A stretch of DNA of 64,000 bases from Kitasatospora gansuensis (lineage in GTDB: Bacteria > Actinomycetota > Actinomycetes > Streptomycetales > Streptomycetaceae), in the NCBI RefSeq assembly GCF_014203705.1, contig NZ_JACHJR010000001.1:434001-498000 (forward strand). Reading direction: 5' to 3'. A program made the position numbers and the translations under genes. The notes beneath the pieces were generated by a model. That model saw only the letters and a program-made list of their open reading frames with translations. It ran no database searches and was not told the origin of the DNA. This document shows, one piece after another, positions 57,663-64,000 of the stretch. Every line of letters begins with the position of its first letter. The stretch's first letter is position 1.

Positions 57663-60344
57663 TCAGCCCGCGCCGGACAGCCCGACGACGCCGACTGCCT
57701 TCTGGTCCATGCCGGCGCTGACGCCGATCGCCCCGACGACCGAGACTGCGGTGAGGCCGAGGGCCAGAGAGTTCTGGACCGCAGTGTGGCCGGCCAGGCG
57801 GAGGATGAACACCTCCTCCTCGTCCACCTCGGATGCGGGGCGGGAGCCGGCCCGGACGGAGCGCAGGAGTTGCGCGATGCGGCCCGGCAGCGAGCGCAAC
57901 CTTGCCGCCGAGGACTGGGCCGTGGCGAGCCCGCCCGTGAGGTCCGGGGAGAGCGGGGCGGCAGGGGTGTCACCGCTCTGTCGCAGCTCGTTGGTGCGAC
58001 GCCGCTGTCGTTCCACGTGGGAGTCGTTGTTCTCCAGCGTCCACAGGAAGGCGGGAACGAACAGGAAGAGGAAGCCCGCCAGCACCGTACCCACCGCGGC
58101 CCAGCGTTCGGGCGCGGACGCGGGGACGTTCGCCAGGACGAACTGGGGCAGCCAACCCAACGTCAGCCACAGGAATCCGAGCAGCAGGCAGTCCTGGGCC
58201 GCGTTGCGGGCGGGTGGATAGTCGGTGCGGTAGTACCAACCACCGGCTGCGTAGACAACGGCGGTGCCCGTCACCGTCAGCACGGCCGCCGAGACGAAGG
58301 CACCACCGAGCGCGGCGACGGCGAACCCCGGGACACTGGACTCCGAGCCCGGTCGGACGGCATCGGTCAACGACCAGTAACCGATGAATCCGACGGCCAG
58401 GAACACCGAGCCGGCCGCGCACTTCGCCGGCCACTGCAGTTGGCCGAGGTGCAGCCAGGCGCCGTTGCCCAGCACGGTCTGCAGGGAGAAGGCGGCCAGC
58501 AACAAGGCCTGTACGGCGGCCAGCCAGTCCCAGCCGTGCTTCCACGGGAGCACGAGCACCATCAGCAGGCACACGGCTGCTCCCGCTGCCAGGCACCACC
58601 ACACGCCACCCGAGCGCACGTCCATGTCCACCGTCGGTCGGGGGTGATGCTTCTCCAGAGCCCGACCCACATCAACCAGGGCCGGCGCGACCAGGAGCAG
58701 AAGGACGACCGCCACCACGGCCGGGCCACGCACGCCGGGATGCGCCATTCCTGCTGCCCATCCCAGGGACGGAGCCAGCGCGATGGTGAGCGCCAGCATC
58801 GACATGAAGGCGGCGACCGCGAACCCGAGCAGCGGCCACCACGCCTTCTTGGCCACCGCGTACTGCTCCGCACCCGCCCCAGCGCCCGCCACGCTGCGGT
58901 CGACGTCGCCTTCGACCTCCATCAGCTCCTCGAAGTCCTTCTTGAACGACGGGAGGAACACGCCTCCGAGCAGCAGACCCACGACAGTCAGGATGAACCC
59001 GGCGGTGATGTAGCCGCGCCCTTGGTGGTCGTGGAGCCAGAGCGCGAATACGCACAGCGCTTCGAGGGAGGCACTGATCGCTCCGGCTGCCACATAGCGG
59101 GCGTTGAGCGGGCGGCCAGGAGAACAGGCCATCCGCAGGACCGCCGCCAAGGCGAACACGGCAACCGGGATCAGCACCGTCTGCAGAATTCCGAGGTCGC
59201 GAACCGACACCAGCAGGGTGAGGGCGGCGAACAACGCGCAGACACCCACGGCCTCCTGGCCGACCGCGTCATCACCCGGGCGGGCCGACCAGCTCAGCGA
59301 GAATCCGGCACCGAGGGCACCGACGAGCACGCAGTACACCAGGGCATCGGCCCGTCCGTGGACCGCCGAGAACGCCACCACCGCACCCGCGATCGCCGCT
59401 CCCGCCGCCAGCGGACCCGCGGCGCTCACCGGCCGCCCCCGAGTCGCCCACAGCAGACAGGCCGTCAGCGACACGGCAGCGAAACCGAGCACCGCGACGG
59501 ACCCCGCCCCCGACGAGGTGCCGGCCGCACGGGCGGAGTCGATCCCGGCCAGCCAGGCGAAACCCACCGTGCAGCCCACCGCACCGGCCGCCTGCATCGA
59601 CCTCAAGGGATCCGGGCCGTCGGACTCCGGCGGCTCCCCTTCGGCAGGGCGTTCGGCATGACGCAGCCTGCGCAGCACTTCCACCCAGAGACCCGCGAAC
59701 AACGCACTGGCAGCCACCAGGAACACGGCGTGCCAGACGCCCGCCGTGTTGAGGTGGTGCGGGCGCGGGGCAGTCCAGTTCGACTCGGGCGACGGATCGG
59801 CCACCCACACCGCGATCAGAGCCGCACCGGCCACTCCTCCGGCTGCGGCAGCCAGCAGCGTCGGCCGGCGCCCGCCCGGCGGTTGCGACAGCTGCCCGAT
59901 CCAGCCGATCAGACAGAACGCGAGGACGGGGAGGAGCAGCCCGTCCCCCCAGGTGGCGCTGCGAAAGGCAAAGAGGCCCGGCACGCCGTCGGTTCGCTCC
60001 CCGAACGCCCACATGAGCTGGAGCGGGACCCACCCACCGAGCAGGACCACCAGCGCACCCAGCAAGGGCAACGCGACCTTCCAGCCGGAACCTTGGCGTG
60101 CGTCCGCATCCACAGGCAGCCTCCACGAACCCGCCGCCGCAGGCCGCTCCTGCCGCAGGCGCCGTCCCTGGCAGGAGTCTCCCAGGGCGCGCAGCGTGCG
60201 GCCGGGGTTCAGCCCAAAGTCATACTGCTCAGCGTGTCCGCGAGCAGGCGCGGCGAGGGCCGACGTCGTCGCCGCGCAGTCCACCAGGTACTCCAGCGGC
60301 ACTGTGCCCGGCAGCGAGCCGCGGAAGTGACCCCGGCACAACAT
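57663..60344 (-). CDS. Very large polytopic membrane protein
   Basis: 893 residues from ATG 60344. A cytosolic N-terminal ~90 residues (LCRGHFRGSLPGTVPLEYLV) precede roughly 20 hydrophobic helices (for example LPLLGALVVLLGGWVPLQLM, FMSMLALTIALAPSLGWAAG). A soluble loop with KKDFEELMEVEGDVDRS is in the middle and a charged region LENNDSHVERQRRRTNELRQ near the C-terminus, followed by two more helices. No transporter signature recognised. Start chosen because an earlier Met would overlap the divergent ligase gene. Confidence 0.7.
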   Translation of the reverse strand: MLCRGHFRGSLPGTVPLEYLVDCAATTSALAAPARGHAEQYDFGLNPGRTLRALGDSCQGRRLRQERPAAAGSWRLPVDADARQGSGWKVALPLLGALVVLLGGWVPLQLMWAFGERTDGVPGLFAFRSATWGDGLLLPVLAFCLIGWIGQLSQPPGGRRPTLLAAAAGGVAGAALIAVWVADPSPESNWTAPRPHHLNTAGVWHAVFLVAASALFAGLWVEVLRRLRHAERPAEGEPPESDGPDPLRSMQAAGAVGCTVGFAWLAGIDSARAAGTSSGAGSVAVLGFAAVSLTACLLWATRGRPVSAAGPLAAGAAIAGAVVAFSAVHGRADALVYCVLVGALGAGFSLSWSARPGDDAVGQEAVGVCALFAALTLLVSVRDLGILQTVLIPVAVFALAAVLRMACSPGRPLNARYVAAGAISASLEALCVFALWLHDHQGRGYITAGFILTVVGLLLGGVFLPSFKKDFEELMEVEGDVDRSVAGAGAGAEQYAVAKKAWWPLLGFAVAAFMSMLALTIALAPSLGWAAGMAHPGVRGPAVVAVVLLLLVAPALVDVGRALEKHHPRPTVDMDVRSGGVWWCLAAGAAVCLLMVLVLPWKHGWDWLAAVQALLLAAFSLQTVLGNGAWLHLGQLQWPAKCAAGSVFLAVGFIGYWSLTDAVRPGSESSVPGFAVAALGGAFVSAAVLTVTGTAVVYAAGGWYYRTDYPPARNAAQDCLLLGFLWLTLGWLPQFVLANVPASAPERWAAVGTVLAGFLFLFVPAFLWTLENNDSHVERQRRRTNELRQSGDTPAAPLSPDLTGGLATAQSSAARLRSLPGRIAQLLRSVRAGSRPASEVDEEEVFILRLAGHTAVQNSLALGLTAVSVVGAIGVSAGMDQKAVGVVGLSGAG

Positions 60345-60436
60345 CTGCTCAACTGTTCGACTGCCAGCCAGGTTGTGACCGGCGGGAGTGGGCAGGGATG
60401 ACCACCCGTGGCAAGCGGTTTCCCTGGAGGTCATCG

Positions 60437-61411
60437 GTGCGGATAGCTGTCGCTCACAACCTGAGGTCGTCCGAGGGACCGGATCAGCGGGGGTTCACCT
60501 CCCGGCAGGAGCTCGACGACCTGCTGGCCTCGGTGGCCAGCCTCGGGCACTCCGTCGAAGCCCTCGAAGTGTCCGGAGCGCTCGCCGAGGTGGCCGGCGT
60601 TCTCGGAGCCAACCGTCCCGACCTGGTGTTCAACCTGGCCGAAGGCTGGAGCGGCCCGTGGCGGCAGTCGGCTTTCCCGGAACTGTACGAGGAGCTGGGC
60701 CTGCCCTACACCGGCTCGGGCCCCGGCGCGCTGGCGCTCGCCCTGGACAAGCACCGCACCAAAGTCACCCTGCGTCAGGCCGGCCTGCCGACCCCGCCCT
60801 CGGTGTTCCTGACCCCGGGCGCGGCGACGACGGAGCTGAGCGGTCTGCCGTATCCCGTCATCGTCAAACCGAACTTCGAGTCCTGCTCGAAGGGCATCAC
60901 GGTCAACTCCCTTGCCCACACGCCGGAGGAGGCCGCCACGCTGGCCGCGGCCCTGCTCGTCGAGTACCCGGACGGGGTCATCGCCGAGGAGTACGTACCC
61001 GGCCGGGACATCACCGTCCCGTACCTGGCCGCAGCCGGCGGGCCCCTCCCCGTCGCGGAGACCACCATGCCCACCACCGCCGCCGCGGGCGGCACCTTCG
61101 ACTACGACCTCAAGCAGGACCCGACCCGCTGGCAACACCTCAAAGTCCCGGCCCCGGTACCCGACGACATCGCCCGCCGGGCCCGCCACCTGACCGGACT
61201 GGCCGTCGACGCCCTCGGCCTGCGGGACATGGCCCGAGCCGACTTCCGCCTCGCCCCGGACGGCGGCCTCCACCTCCTGGAAGTCAACGGACTCCCCGGA
61301 CTCCCCCGCGACGGCGCCACCCACCGAGCCTCCGTGGTGGCGGGCCTCGCCGCCGACAACGGCATGGCCGCCGCCATCATCGCCTCAGCCCTCACCCGCT
61401 ACGCCGGCTGA
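60437..61411 (+). CDS. ATP-grasp ligase (D-alanine-D-alanine ligase-like)
   Basis: 324 residues. N-terminal RIAVAHNLRSS and LVFNLAEGWSGPWRQSAFPE (Ddl-like N-domain), then ELGLPYTGSGPGALALALDK, the ATP-grasp YPVIVKPNFESCSKGI, VIAEEYVPGRDITVPYL and the metal-site LHLLEVNGLPGL. Similar proteins ligate peptides or amino acids; the lack of the Ddl serine/tyrosine lid makes real D-Ala ligase activity uncertain. GTG 60437 is preferred because GGAGG lies 6 bases upstream; ATG 60398 is possible. Confidence 0.88.
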   Translation: MRIAVAHNLRSSEGPDQRGFTSRQELDDLLASVASLGHSVEALEVSGALAEVAGVLGANRPDLVFNLAEGWSGPWRQSAFPELYEELGLPYTGSGPGALALALDKHRTKVTLRQAGLPTPPSVFLTPGAATTELSGLPYPVIVKPNFESCSKGITVNSLAHTPEEAATLAAALLVEYPDGVIAEEYVPGRDITVPYLAAAGGPLPVAETTMPTTAAAGGTFDYDLKQDPTRWQHLKVPAPVPDDIARRARHLTGLAVDALGLRDMARADFRLAPDGGLHLLEVNGLPGLPRDGATHRASVVAGLAADNGMAAAIIASALTRYAG

Positions 61412-61558
61412 CCGAACGTCACCGGCCTCGGCGGCGTCTCGGACGCTGGCGGGATATCGACGGCTTCGGGCGCTCGCGCCGCTGGTGCGGAGGCTCCCCC
61501 TGCCAGCAAGATCGGATCGTCGTCATCCCCAGCCGGCCCACCGAGAGGCAGTCCGTAC

Positions 61559-61870
61559 GTGATCACCGTGCACCTGAAGTACGAGATCGACCCCGACAAG
61601 CTGGCGGACTTCGAGGAGTACGGGCGCCGCTGGGTCAAGCTGGTCGACCGCTTCGGCGGCAACCACCACGGCTACTTCCTCCCGAGCGAGGGGGACAGCG
61701 ACATCGCCTACGCGCTCTTCTCCTTCGGCAGCCTCGCCGAGTACGAGCAGTACCGCACCGCCAGCTTCACCGACCCCGAGTGCATGGCAGCCTTCGAACT
61801 CGCCCGGACCACCGGGTGCATCAGGCGCTACGAACGTCGTTTCCTGAAGCCCCTCGACACCGGCAAGTGA
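61559..61870 (+). CDS. NIPSNAP-family protein
   Basis: 103 residues forming a dimeric alpha+beta barrel: ITVHLKYEIDPDKLADFEEY, then GGNHHGYFLPSEGDSDIAYA and FELARTTGCIRRYERRFLKP. NIPSNAP/ABM-type domains bind small ligands or act as monooxygenases; no function is known for this type. GTG 61559 used. Lies alone between same-strand genes. Confidence 0.85.
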   Translation: MITVHLKYEIDPDKLADFEEYGRRWVKLVDRFGGNHHGYFLPSEGDSDIAYALFSFGSLAEYEQYRTASFTDPECMAAFELARTTGCIRRYERRFLKPLDTGK

Positions 61871-61937
61871 CCGACGCCCTGCTGCTGCGGGGGCGTGCGG
61901 ACTGACCTTCCGTCACCGCCCCGGCAGCGGGGAAGGG

Positions 61938-62540
61938 ATGGAGCTCGCGATTCTGGACAGCCCGGGCCGGGGCGTCGACAATCTGACCATGACCGCTCCA
62001 GAGTTCCGCACCGCCCAGCTGGCGGCCAGGCCGTCGCAGGCCGACCGCGACCAGGTGCTGGACGTGCTCCGGGAGGGTGTCGGCAACGGGCAGCTCTCGC
62101 ACGACACGTTCGTGCGGCGGATGGAACTGGTCCTCACCGCCAGGAGCCGGGCCGAACTGGCCACGGTGGTGGCCGACCTGCACTCGTACGGGCGGTTCGC
62201 CCGGGCGCTGCTGCGCGGGGTGGCCTGGCTGTCGGCGTTCAAGGTCCGGCTGGCGCGGACCTGGGAGACGGAGCAGCTGCCCGGTCTGCGACTGCCGGGC
62301 CCGGGTGCCGGGCGGCTGGTGATCGGCCGGCAGACCGGCTCGGGCCTTCGGCTCGGTGACGCCTCGGTGTCGCGCTTCCACGCGGAGCTGCGACGGGAGC
62401 CGGAGGGCTGGGTGCTCCAGGACCTCGGCTCCAGCAACGGGACGTACGTCAACGGGCTGCGGGTGGCGGGCGCCGTACTGGTGCGGGCCGGCGACCAGGT
62501 ACGGTTCGGACGGCTGGCCTTCCAGCTGGTCTCGGACTGA
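61938..62540 (+). CDS. DUF1707 - FHA domain protein
   Basis: About 200 residues. N-terminal DUF1707 (PSQADRDQVLDVLREGVGNG, then LSHDTFVRRMELVLTARSRA), a DNA/peptide-binding helix pair common in actinomycetes. C-terminal FHA domain with the phosphothreonine-binding residues: IGRQTGSGLRLGDASVSRFH and GSSNGTYVNGLRV. It should read Ser/Thr protein-kinase signals. ATG 61938 follows a purine-rich stretch; an in-frame ATG at 61989 is also possible. Confidence 0.88.
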   Translation: MELAILDSPGRGVDNLTMTAPEFRTAQLAARPSQADRDQVLDVLREGVGNGQLSHDTFVRRMELVLTARSRAELATVVADLHSYGRFARALLRGVAWLSAFKVRLARTWETEQLPGLRLPGPGAGRLVIGRQTGSGLRLGDASVSRFHAELRREPEGWVLQDLGSSNGTYVNGLRVAGAVLVRAGDQVRFGRLAFQLVSD

Positions 62541-62559
62541 CGGAAGCTGTCCTTTGAGA

Positions 62560-63114
62560 ATGGCGACGAACCGCGAGCACCCCACCGGATTCACACCGTG
62601 GCCTGACACCGCACCGGTCCACAGCGATCTCCTCGCGGTGAAAGCCCTCGTCTACGACCCGTGCGGGTTCACCTGCTCGCAGCCGGTCCCCGAAGCCGAG
62701 AGTGCCGCATACGCCGCCCACTCCTTCACCCTTGACGGACTGTCCATCCGGTTCCGCGCAGCCAAGACGACCCCTACCAAGGTCGGCCAGTTCGTCACCG
62801 TATGGAAGAGGTCCCCGGGCGGTCCCATCCAGCCCTTCGACGCAGCGGACCCCGTCGACCTCTTCGTCATCAGCACCCGCGACCGGCACCACCTCGGCCA
62901 GTTCGTCATTCCCATGGACGCGCTCCGCCGGCACGGTGTCGTGTCGGCAGAGGGTTCCGGCGGGAAACGCGCCTTCCGCGTCTACCCGCCCTGGGTGACC
63001 ACCACCAACCGCCAAGCGGGCACGGCGCAGGCGTGGCAGCTGGACTACTTCCTGCACCTGCCCCGGGACGGGTCCATCGACTCCGCCCGCGCCCGAGGGC
63101 TCTACCGCCGGTAG
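62560..63114 (+). CDS. MepB-family protein
   Basis: 184 residues: PEAESAAYAAHSFTLDGLSI, AAKTTPTKVGQFVTVWKRSP and AADPVDLFVISTRDRHHLGQ are typical of MepB, a family named after the mepRAB operon of Staphylococcus and of unknown activity. The C-terminus FRVYPPWVTTTNRQAGTAQA is also conserved. ATG 62560 lies shortly after the FHA gene stop (20 bases), so both could be in one transcript. Confidence 0.85.
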   Translation: MATNREHPTGFTPWPDTAPVHSDLLAVKALVYDPCGFTCSQPVPEAESAAYAAHSFTLDGLSIRFRAAKTTPTKVGQFVTVWKRSPGGPIQPFDAADPVDLFVISTRDRHHLGQFVIPMDALRRHGVVSAEGSGGKRAFRVYPPWVTTTNRQAGTAQAWQLDYFLHLPRDGSIDSARARGLYRR

Positions 63115-63125
63115 GACGTCCTACC
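63110..63125. other. 16-bp perfect palindrome spanning two convergent stop codons
   Basis: GGTAGGACGTCCTACC is a perfect palindrome containing the TAG of the MepB gene on one strand and the TAG of the nitroreductase gene on the other. It could work as a two-way transcription stop or a protein site; the symmetry may be partly chance. Confidence 0.45.
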
Positions 63126-63576
63126 CGCGCGCGGGCTCCAGCACGAAGACGGGGATCACCCGGTCGGTCTTCAGCTGATACTCGGCGTACGGCGGATACG
63201 CGGCGACCGCGCGCTCCCACCACTCGGCCTTCTCGTCCCCGGTGATCTCACGGGCCGTCATGTCCTGGCGTACGGGTCCGTCCTGGAGCTCCACGTGCGG
63301 GTGGGACGTGACGTTGAAGTACCAGACCGGGTGACTTGGGGTGCCACCGTTCGAGGCCACGGCCGCGTACCGGCCCTCGTGCTCCACCCGCATCAACGGG
63401 CTCTTGCGGATCTTGCCGCTCTTCGCGCCGCGCGTCGTGAGGATGACGACGGGCAGGCCCGTGTCCCAGAGCGTCAGTCCCTGCGTGCCGCCCGAACTCT
63501 CGTACAGCTCGACCTGATCGCGCACCCACTGCACCGGATTCGGCTCGTACTCGCCCTCAAGAGGCATCGCGTTCAC
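63121..63576 (-). CDS. Deazaflavin (F420)-dependent nitroreductase family protein
   Basis: 151 residues of the Ddn/pnp-oxidase-like fold: [20 protein letters not shown], then [20 protein letters not shown] (cofactor-binding K-x-R/K-K), [19 protein letters not shown] and the final PVFVLEP. The TTRGAKSGK and NP/WYFN segments are those seen in F420-binding enzymes of actinomycetes. It reduces an unknown substrate. Start 63576 or the Met three codons later. Confidence 0.88.
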   Translation of the reverse strand: MNAMPLEGEYEPNPVQWVRDQVELYESSGGTQGLTLWDTGLPVVILTTRGAKSGKIRKSPLMRVEHEGRYAAVASNGGTPSHPVWYFNVTSHPHVELQDGPVRQDMTAREITGDEKAEWWERAVAAYPPYAEYQLKTDRVIPVFVLEPARG

Positions 63577-63715
63577 CCCGTCGTCGCGTCATGAAGTGTG
63601 GTGCCTCCCACGCCGCCCGGAGACACCTCCCAGCTGAAGCACCCTATCGGTGCCACCCGCGTGTTCGCGTCGGACGCGCGGTGGCCGTTCGGTGGCCTCA
63701 CAGGAACATGCCGAG

Positions 63716-63746
63716 GCTGTCGGACCGGCAAGCCCGGTCCGACAGC
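63716..63746 (-). terminator. Terminator of the SDR gene
   Basis: GCTGTCGGACCGG and CCGGTCCGACAGC make a perfect 13-bp stem with a CAAGC loop, 8 bases beyond the SDR stop codon. Confidence 0.85.
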
Positions 63747-63754
63747 AGCCGGTG

Positions 63755-64000
63755 TCAGGCAAGTGCGGCTCCGCCGTCGAGGGTGAGCACCGTGCCGGTC
63801 GCGTAGCCGTTGCTCAGGAGGTAGAGGTAGGCCGCCGCGGCCTCCTCGGGGTTGCCGACGCGCTGCACGGGGAGGCCGCTGCCGTGCGCTTGGAGGAAGG
63901 CCTCCGGGTCGGGCACGGTGCTGTCCCAGAGCTCGGTGCGGATCGCGCCGAGGCGGACCGCGTTGACTCGCAGGGGGGCGAGTTCGAGGGCCAGGGCTCG
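63755..64000 (-). CDS. Short-chain dehydrogenase/reductase, C-terminal part (cut by window edge)
   Basis: The last ~81 residues of an SDR: VNAVRLGAIRTELWDSTVPD, then QRVGNPEEAAAAYLYLLSNG and YATGTVLTLDGGAALA at the end. These are the classical SDR segment after the active-site helix and the C-terminal TG-x-L-DGG motif. The YxxxK active site and NAD(P) fold lie beyond the edge. Substrate unknown. Confidence 0.88.
   Translation of the reverse strand, partial: RALALELAPLRVNAVRLGAIRTELWDSTVPDPEAFLQAHGSGLPVQRVGNPEEAAAAYLYLLSNGYATGTVLTLDGGAALA

Noticed and set aside
57165..60401. A 1078-codon open frame on the plus strand
   Set aside because: Antisense to the polytopic membrane protein; Arg/His/Gln-rich composition typical of a shadow frame.
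1..64000. CRISPR arrays, rRNA and tRNA genes
   Set aside because: No regularly spaced repeats and no tRNA/rRNA-like sequence were found by eye on either strand.

Overview
The window is a stretch of a very GC-rich actinobacterial chromosome, almost certainly from Streptomycetaceae (Streptomyces or a close relative). The evidence is the strong G/C third-position bias, many GTG/TTG starts behind GGAGG-type ribosome sites, and typical families: AfsR-like regulator, class F sortase with an Excalibur protein, DUF1707-FHA, a deazaflavin nitroreductase, and many TetR, PadR, GntR and VOC genes. It reads as accessory arm DNA: small regulator-plus-enzyme cassettes, gene remnants, two degraded insertion sequences, and three large conflict-type (defence-like) loci. 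No tRNA, rRNA or CRISPR array was seen.

Layout. 1-4.9 kb: a MerR-tail/methyltransferase chimera, a GlxA-type regulator coupled to a cysteine hydrolase, a macro-domain protein, a kinase-like phosphotransferase, and a TetR/SnoaL divergent pair. 5.35-7.9 kb: a conspicuously A/T-richer gene encoding HEPN, NB-ARC, TPR and cold-shock domains in one chain, followed by a decayed DNA ligase fragment and a zinc-ribbon pseudogene. 8.8-17.5 kb: small hypothetical genes, a plasmid-type HTH protein, Nudix, PadR with a membrane protein, a deletion scar joining two broken divergent genes, a lipoprotein and an IS630 remnant. 17.6-27.7 kb: an amber-interrupted neprosin gene, an MFS exporter, a secreted NlpC/P60 protein with a recent tandem duplication, and a TetR-flanked pair of secreted carbohydrate-active genes. 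27.8-31.1 kb: biotin operon bioB-bioA-bioD (bioF is not in the window).

31-48 kb: RidA, PhzF, a 60-residue peptide with a 2OG-Fe(II) oxygenase, a hydrolase-NB-ARC-TPR protein, Excalibur/sortase, DUF4419, an AfsR-like regulator, hemerythrin, and ROK and GntR regulators separated by a near-ideal bidirectional terminator. 48-53 kb: exonuclease III, an LLM oxidoreductase, and a two-gene locus of EACC1 plus a caspase-Hsp70 fusion. 53-64 kb: an unrecognised protein with amidoligase-like motifs, class A beta-lactamase, an IS5-type remnant, a very large membrane protein, an ATP-grasp ligase, FHA and MepB proteins, a deazaflavin nitroreductase, and the C-terminus of a short-chain dehydrogenase.

The best candidates for an exciting system are the three multidomain conflict loci: HEPN-STAND-cold-shock at 5.35 kb, alpha/beta-hydrolase-STAND at 33.9 kb and EACC1/caspase-Hsp70 at 50 kb. 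Each couples a probable suicide effector to an NTP-dependent switch. The first, with its foreign base composition and C-terminal cold-shock domain, is the least like anything I can name.
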